Below, piece after piece: positions 5,589-8,736 of a DNA stretch of 8,736 bases. Below the pieces are notes generated by a model. The model did not search any database and was not told the origin of the DNA. It saw only the letters and a program-made list of their open reading frames with translations. Made by a program: the position numbers and the translations under genes. Source of the stretch: Solobacterium sp. (GTDB lineage: Bacteria; Bacillota_I; Bacilli_A; Erysipelotrichales; Erysipelotrichaceae); assembly GCA_017536845.1 (NCBI GenBank), contig JAFWCP010000088.1, positions 1 to 8,736 of the forward strand, in the 5' to 3' direction. Position 1 is the stretch's first letter. Every line of letters begins with the position of its first letter.

Positions 5589-6407
5589 ATGTCAGACAGA
5601 GGATTGAAACCGGAGGATTATCTGGAGCCTGACTGTGCTTTATGTCAGCCTTCGCGAATCAAACCAGTCCCGCAGAAGCGGATCATTGAGAAACTGGATG
5701 AATATATGTCCCGGCAGGATTATGCCGGTGCTGAGAAACACCTGCTGTACTGGATGGAAGAAGCCCGTATGGGGCTGGACCAGCGAGGTATGCTGATGAT
5801 ATGCAATGAGCTGGTCGGCCATTACCGTAAGGTGGGCAATCGTGCCCAGGCATTTGCCTATGGGGAAAAGGCATTGAAGCTGTTAAAGGATCTGGACTTT
5901 GACGGTTCCATCAGTGCCGGGACAACCTATACAAACTATGCCACGGCGTGCAATGCCTTCGGGGAAAACCGTAAGGCACTGGAGCTGTTTGAAAAGGCAA
6001 GGGCTGTGTATGAAAACGGCAAAGCCAGGGCGGATCTTCTGGGTGGGCAGTATAACAACATGGGCCTTGTCTATGCGGCAACGGGCCGTTATCAGGATGC
6101 CTATCAGATGTATGACAGGGCCATGGAACAGATGGCCAAAGTGGAGAATGGGGAGCTGGAACAGGCCATTACCCTGCTCAACCGCTGCAATGCCCTGGAA
6201 GCGCAGTATGGCATGGAGGATTCTGAGGAGCAGATCAATCTCTGGCTGGATCAGGCGTATGACCTGCTGAACAAAGAGGGGATTCCGCATGATGGCTATT
6301 ATGCTTTTGTGCTGGAGAAGTGTGCCCCGGTATTCAGTTATTACGGATATTTTATGGCGGCGGAAGAGTTTGCACAGGCCGCGAAGGAGATTTATGAAAG
6401 GACTTGA
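5589..6407 (+). CDS. TPR-repeat protein
   Basis: The product has 272 residues and no signal peptide. AGAGG (5577-5581) lies 7 bases before ATG 5589. Helical pairs of TPR type are visible at about 70-101, 112-143 (A-x-x-x-FGENRKALELFEKA) and 153-186 (YNNMGLVYAATGRYQDAYQMYDRAM), with weaker ones following to the C-terminus. TPR arrays are protein-binding scaffolds. The N-terminus carries a CALC Cys pair (C16, C19), too little to claim a metal site. Its stop lies 14 bases inside the next gene, so the two products are probably made together, and the TPR protein may bind the DUF4037 protein or the radical SAM enzyme. The specific function is unknown. Confidence 0.85.
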   Translation: MSDRGLKPEDYLEPDCALCQPSRIKPVPQKRIIEKLDEYMSRQDYAGAEKHLLYWMEEARMGLDQRGMLMICNELVGHYRKVGNRAQAFAYGEKALKLLKDLDFDGSISAGTTYTNYATACNAFGENRKALELFEKARAVYENGKARADLLGGQYNNMGLVYAATGRYQDAYQMYDRAMEQMAKVENGELEQAITLLNRCNALEAQYGMEDSEEQINLWLDQAYDLLNKEGIPHDGYYAFVLEKCAPVFSYYGYFMAAEEFAQAAKEIYERT

Positions 6408-7341
6408 ACTGGCGAAAGCCTATTATGAAGAATATGGCAGACCCATGCTGGAGGAGCAGTTTTCCGACATCATGCCGTATCTTGCCGTCGGGTTATGCGG
6501 CAGCGGGTCGGAGTGTTTCGGGTATGATGACGGGGTGTCCGTGGATCATGATTTTGAACCGGGATACTGTATCTTCCTGCCTTCGGAAAAGACGGTTGAC
6601 CGGCGTACAGCCTTCCTGCTGGAAAGGGCGTATGCAAAGCAGCCGAAGGAATTCATGGGCTATCAGCGGCTGATGATGAACCCGGTGGGCGGTTCCCGTC
6701 ATGGCGTCATCCGCATGGAGGATTTCCTGTATGAGAAAACAGGCAACAGAGAGGGCATGCTGAAGGAAGAGGAATGGCTGATGGTGCCGGAACAGGCATT
6801 GGCGGAATGCACCAACGGGGAAATCTTCTTCGACGGCAGCGGTGTGTTCAGCCGGATCCGGGAATCCCTGGCGTTTTATCCGGAGGACATCCGGCGTAAG
6901 AAACTGGCCGGGAATCTGCTGATCATGGCCCAGGCAGGGCAGTACAACTACAACCGGATCCTGCGTCATGGCGAAGCTGCCGCCGCCCAGCTTGCCGTCT
7001 ATGAATTCGTCAAGGCGGCCATGTCGGTGATCTTCTTGTTGAATAAGAAATACCAGCCGTTTTACAAGTGGAGCTTCCGGGCTCTTAGGTCACTGGATAT
7101 CCTGGCCATTGAAGCAGAGCTGCTGGAATACCTCTTGACGACAGACAACAGTGAAGGGACGGATCAGGAGAAGTATGATGTCATTGAAGGCATTGCGGCT
7201 GACGTCATTGATGAGCTGGTCAGGCAGGATCTGAGCAAGGCAAACTGTTCTGACCTGGAGAAGCATGCCTATTCCGTCAATGACGGCATTATCAGTGCTT
7301 CTTTGCGCAATCTGAACATCTTGGCGGGGGTGCAGGGATGA
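6394..7341 (+). CDS. DUF4037 protein with nucleotidyltransferase-fold motif
   Basis: The product has 315 residues from ATG 6394, with AAGGAG at 6384-6389. An upstream in-frame ATG at 6289 lies inside the TPR gene and has no ribosome site. Residues 36-53 read GSGSE, then GYDD, then DHD. This fits the polymerase-beta nucleotidyltransferase pattern G-[GS]-x(9-13)-D-x-D (S39, D51, D53) and the DUF4037 signature. The C-terminal half is helical, with R-K-K-LAGN (168-174) and YQPFYKWSFRAL (220-231), like the helical domain that follows the catalytic domain in antibiotic and minimal nucleotidyltransferases. The motif predicts transfer of a nucleotide to an unknown acceptor. It overlaps the TPR gene by 14 bases and the radical SAM gene by 4. 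The family call is firm, the substrate unknown. Confidence 0.8.
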   Translation: MKGLELAKAYYEEYGRPMLEEQFSDIMPYLAVGLCGSGSECFGYDDGVSVDHDFEPGYCIFLPSEKTVDRRTAFLLERAYAKQPKEFMGYQRLMMNPVGGSRHGVIRMEDFLYEKTGNREGMLKEEEWLMVPEQALAECTNGEIFFDGSGVFSRIRESLAFYPEDIRRKKLAGNLLIMAQAGQYNYNRILRHGEAAAAQLAVYEFVKAAMSVIFLLNKKYQPFYKWSFRALRSLDILAIEAELLEYLLTTDNSEGTDQEKYDVIEGIAADVIDELVRQDLSKANCSDLEKHAYSVNDGIISASLRNLNILAGVQG

Positions 7342-8024
7342 AGATCTTCGGCCTGCAGAAAATGACGCTGCTGGACTTTCCCGGCAGGGTGGCGTGTACG
7401 GTATTCCTGAATGGCTGTGATTTTCGCTGTCCGTTCTGCCATAACTTTGAACTGGTGGACGGGACGGCCAAGCCGGTGATGGAGGAAGAGGAGCTGTTAA
7501 GGTTTCTGGCAAAGCGGAAAGGTCTATTGGATGGGGTGGCCATTACCGGCGGGGAACCCTGTCTGCATCGTGACCTGCCGGAACTGATTGCCAAGATGAA
7601 GGATATGGGCTTTGCCGTAAAGCTGGATACCAACGGCTATCATCCGGACATGCTGGAAAAGGTATTGCCTTTAGTTGATTATGTGGCCATGGATATCAAG
7701 AATTCCTGTGAGAAGTATGCTGTAACATGCGGGCTTGAAGCCATGGACCTTTCTGTCATTGAAGAAAGCATCCGGATCCTGATGGCAGGGAAGGTGCCGT
7801 ATGAATTCCGTACCACGGTGGTCAGGGAATTCCATGAAGCAGGAGACTTTGAAAAGATCGGGAAGATGATCGAAGGAGCTGAGAATTATTTCCTGCAGTG
7901 CTTTACCGACCGGGATACTGTCCCGTTTGCCAACCTGCATGCCCCGGCTAAGGAGCAGATGCTCAAGTATGCGGAAATTGTCCGTCCGTATGTGAAGAGC
8001 GTGCAGATCCGGGGAATGGACTGA
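7338..8024 (+). CDS. nrdG: radical SAM activase, anaerobic ribonucleotide reductase activating protein type
   Basis: The product has 228 residues. The cluster motif C-x3-C-x2-C is at C27, C31, C34 (CDFRCPFCHN) and coordinates the 4Fe-4S cluster used with S-adenosylmethionine. TGGEP (70-74) is the SAM-binding motif. The N-terminus GLQKMTLLDFPGRVACTVFL and the C-terminal QIRGMD match the NrdG2-like branch, longer than the ~155-residue E. coli NrdG. It should generate the glycyl radical on NrdD. The start ATG shares ATGA with the stop of the DUF4037 gene, so it is translated in that operon, while nrdD lies 278 bases downstream under its own promoter. Another glycyl-radical enzyme as target is possible but the neighbour argues for NrdD. 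Confidence 0.85.
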   Translation: MKIFGLQKMTLLDFPGRVACTVFLNGCDFRCPFCHNFELVDGTAKPVMEEEELLRFLAKRKGLLDGVAITGGEPCLHRDLPELIAKMKDMGFAVKLDTNGYHPDMLEKVLPLVDYVAMDIKNSCEKYAVTCGLEAMDLSVIEESIRILMAGKVPYEFRTTVVREFHEAGDFEKIGKMIEGAENYFLQCFTDRDTVPFANLHAPAKEQMLKYAEIVRPYVKSVQIRGMD

Positions 8025-8028
8025 ATCA

Positions 8029-8060
8029 GAAACCGCCTGATGCGGTTTTCTTTCTTTTTC
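8029..8060 (+). terminator. terminator of the TPR-DUF4037-nrdG operon
   Basis: AAACCGC (8030-8036) and GCGGTTT (8042-8048) pair around a 5-base loop and are followed by a long T-rich run. It starts 5 bases after the nrdG stop. Confidence 0.85.
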
Positions 8061-8063
8061 TGC

Positions 8064-8091
8064 TTGTACTGATGCGGATTCGTGGTAAACT
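8064..8091 (+). promoter_or_regulatory. candidate upstream promoter before nrdD
   Basis: TTGTAC (8064-8069) is 16 bases from TAAACT (8086-8091), with TG at 8083-8084 making an extended -10. If used, nrdD would have a leader of about 205 bases containing the hairpin CTTCCG-TGG-CGGAAG (8104-8118). No riboswitch class is recognised. Confidence 0.4.
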
Positions 8092-8242
8092 ATGCCGGCA
8101 TGGCTTCCGTGGCGGAAGGATGAAATTCACATAAATGTCTGAAGCGGGCAGGGGTTTGAAAGGCACAGGTCATCGCTTTGCATAAATTTTCAGGACACCT
8201 GCATGTATATTAGAAATCTTTATGGGAGAATGGGCAAAACAA

Positions 8243-8272
8243 TTGGAAATCCAACTATTTTTAGGTTAGAAT
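8243..8272 (+). promoter_or_regulatory. proximal nrdD promoter with NrdR-like dyad
   Basis: TTGGAA (8243-8248) and TAGAAT (8267-8272) are 18 bases apart. Between and overlapping them lies CAACTATTTTTAGGTT (8252-8267). Its CTAT-x4-AG core resembles the NrdR box consensus (CTATATATAG core, 8 of 10). NrdR represses ribonucleotide reductase genes when dATP is high. Only one such box is seen, whereas pairs are usual. Confidence 0.4.
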
Positions 8273-8302
8273 GATTCCTGCATCAAACAGGGGGTTTCAA
8301 AA

Positions 8303-8736
8303 ATGTACAGAGTAGTCAAACGAGACGGCAAAATCGTTGAATTCAATATTTCCAAGATCAGCACAGCCATTACAAAAGCATTCGATGCCGTGGGCAAGCA
8401 GTATCATCCCAGCATCATCGACCTGATTTCACTGCGTGTTACAGCTGATTTTGAAGAGAAGATCTACAATGACATGGTCACTGTCGAAGATATCCAGGAC
8501 AGTGTTGAAAAGGTTCTTTCCGAGTCCGGTTACGCGGATGTCGCTAAGGCTTATATTCTGTATCGTAAGCAGCGTGAAAAGGTCAGAAATGTCAATTCTG
8601 CCCTGCTGAATTATAAGGATCTGGTAGACAACTATCTGAAGATCAATGACTGGCGGGTTAAGGAGAACGCCACCGTTACCTACTCCGTAGGCGGCCTGAT
8701 CCTCTCCAACTCCGGTGCCATCACGGCCAATTACTG
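8303..8736 (+). CDS. nrdD: anaerobic ribonucleoside-triphosphate reductase NrdD (N-terminal part)
   Basis: The gene runs off the window after 144 full codons of an expected ~700. AGGGGG (8289-8294) lies 8 bases before ATG 8303. Residues 1-~90 are an ATP-cone (VKRDGKIVEFNISKISTAI at the start), the allosteric domain that senses ATP and dATP. The catalytic domain begins with ENATVTYSVGGLILSNSG and ITANY, a typical class III stretch. The enzyme reduces NTPs to dNTPs in the cytoplasm without oxygen, using a glycyl radical near its C-terminus that lies outside this window. The radical SAM protein upstream is its likely activase. Confidence 0.92.
   Translation, partial: MYRVVKRDGKIVEFNISKISTAITKAFDAVGKQYHPSIIDLISLRVTADFEEKIYNDMVTVEDIQDSVEKVLSESGYADVAKAYILYRKQREKVRNVNSALLNYKDLVDNYLKINDWRVKENATVTYSVGGLILSNSGAITANY

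Noticed and set aside
6289..6393. N-terminal extension of the DUF4037 protein
   Set aside because: It overlaps the end of the TPR gene out of frame, is Arg/Trp-rich, and has no ribosome site. ATG 6394 has AAGGAG just upstream.

Overview
The window looks like a chromosomal stretch of a moderate-GC, anaerobic Firmicute, probably a gut Erysipelotrichaceae-type organism. That placement is inference. It rests on strong AGGAGG-type ribosome sites, TG-extended -10 promoters, a class III (oxygen-sensitive) ribonucleotide reductase and a flavinylated extracytoplasmic reductase. No rRNA, tRNA, CRISPR array or intact insertion sequence was seen.

Bases 1-1500 are an accessory-looking region. They hold a possible gene end at the left edge, a long hairpin, two tandem diverged copies of a small-gene module (genes at 403-633 and 860-1087, each followed by a similar G-rich hairpin), and a 71-residue two-helix membrane protein with its own promoter and terminator. 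The small genes belong to no family I can name.

Bases 1735-5192, minus strand, form one tight operon read in the order tatB-like, tatA-like, tatC, then a 683-residue Tat lipoprotein reductase with a covalent-FMN domain and a fumarate reductase-type FAD domain. The first two genes share ATGA, the third overlaps the second, and the reductase follows tatC by 16 bases. The simplest reading is a Tat translocon made together with its folded flavoprotein cargo, which would reduce an external acceptor at the cell surface. By eye, the canonical fumarate-binding and proton-donating residues are not conserved, so the substrate is probably not fumarate. A sigma-A-like promoter flanked by two copies of a 10-base repeat precedes the operon.

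Bases 5193-5538 are a divergent intergenic region. Bases 5539-8060, plus strand, form a second operon of three overlapping genes: a TPR protein, a DUF4037 nucleotidyltransferase-fold protein and a radical SAM activase of the NrdG type. It ends in a clear terminator. After a 278-base gap with two promoter candidates and an NrdR-like dyad, nrdD starts at 8303 and runs off the window. The activase and NrdD probably act together in anaerobic dNTP synthesis. The role of the TPR/DUF4037 pair is unknown.
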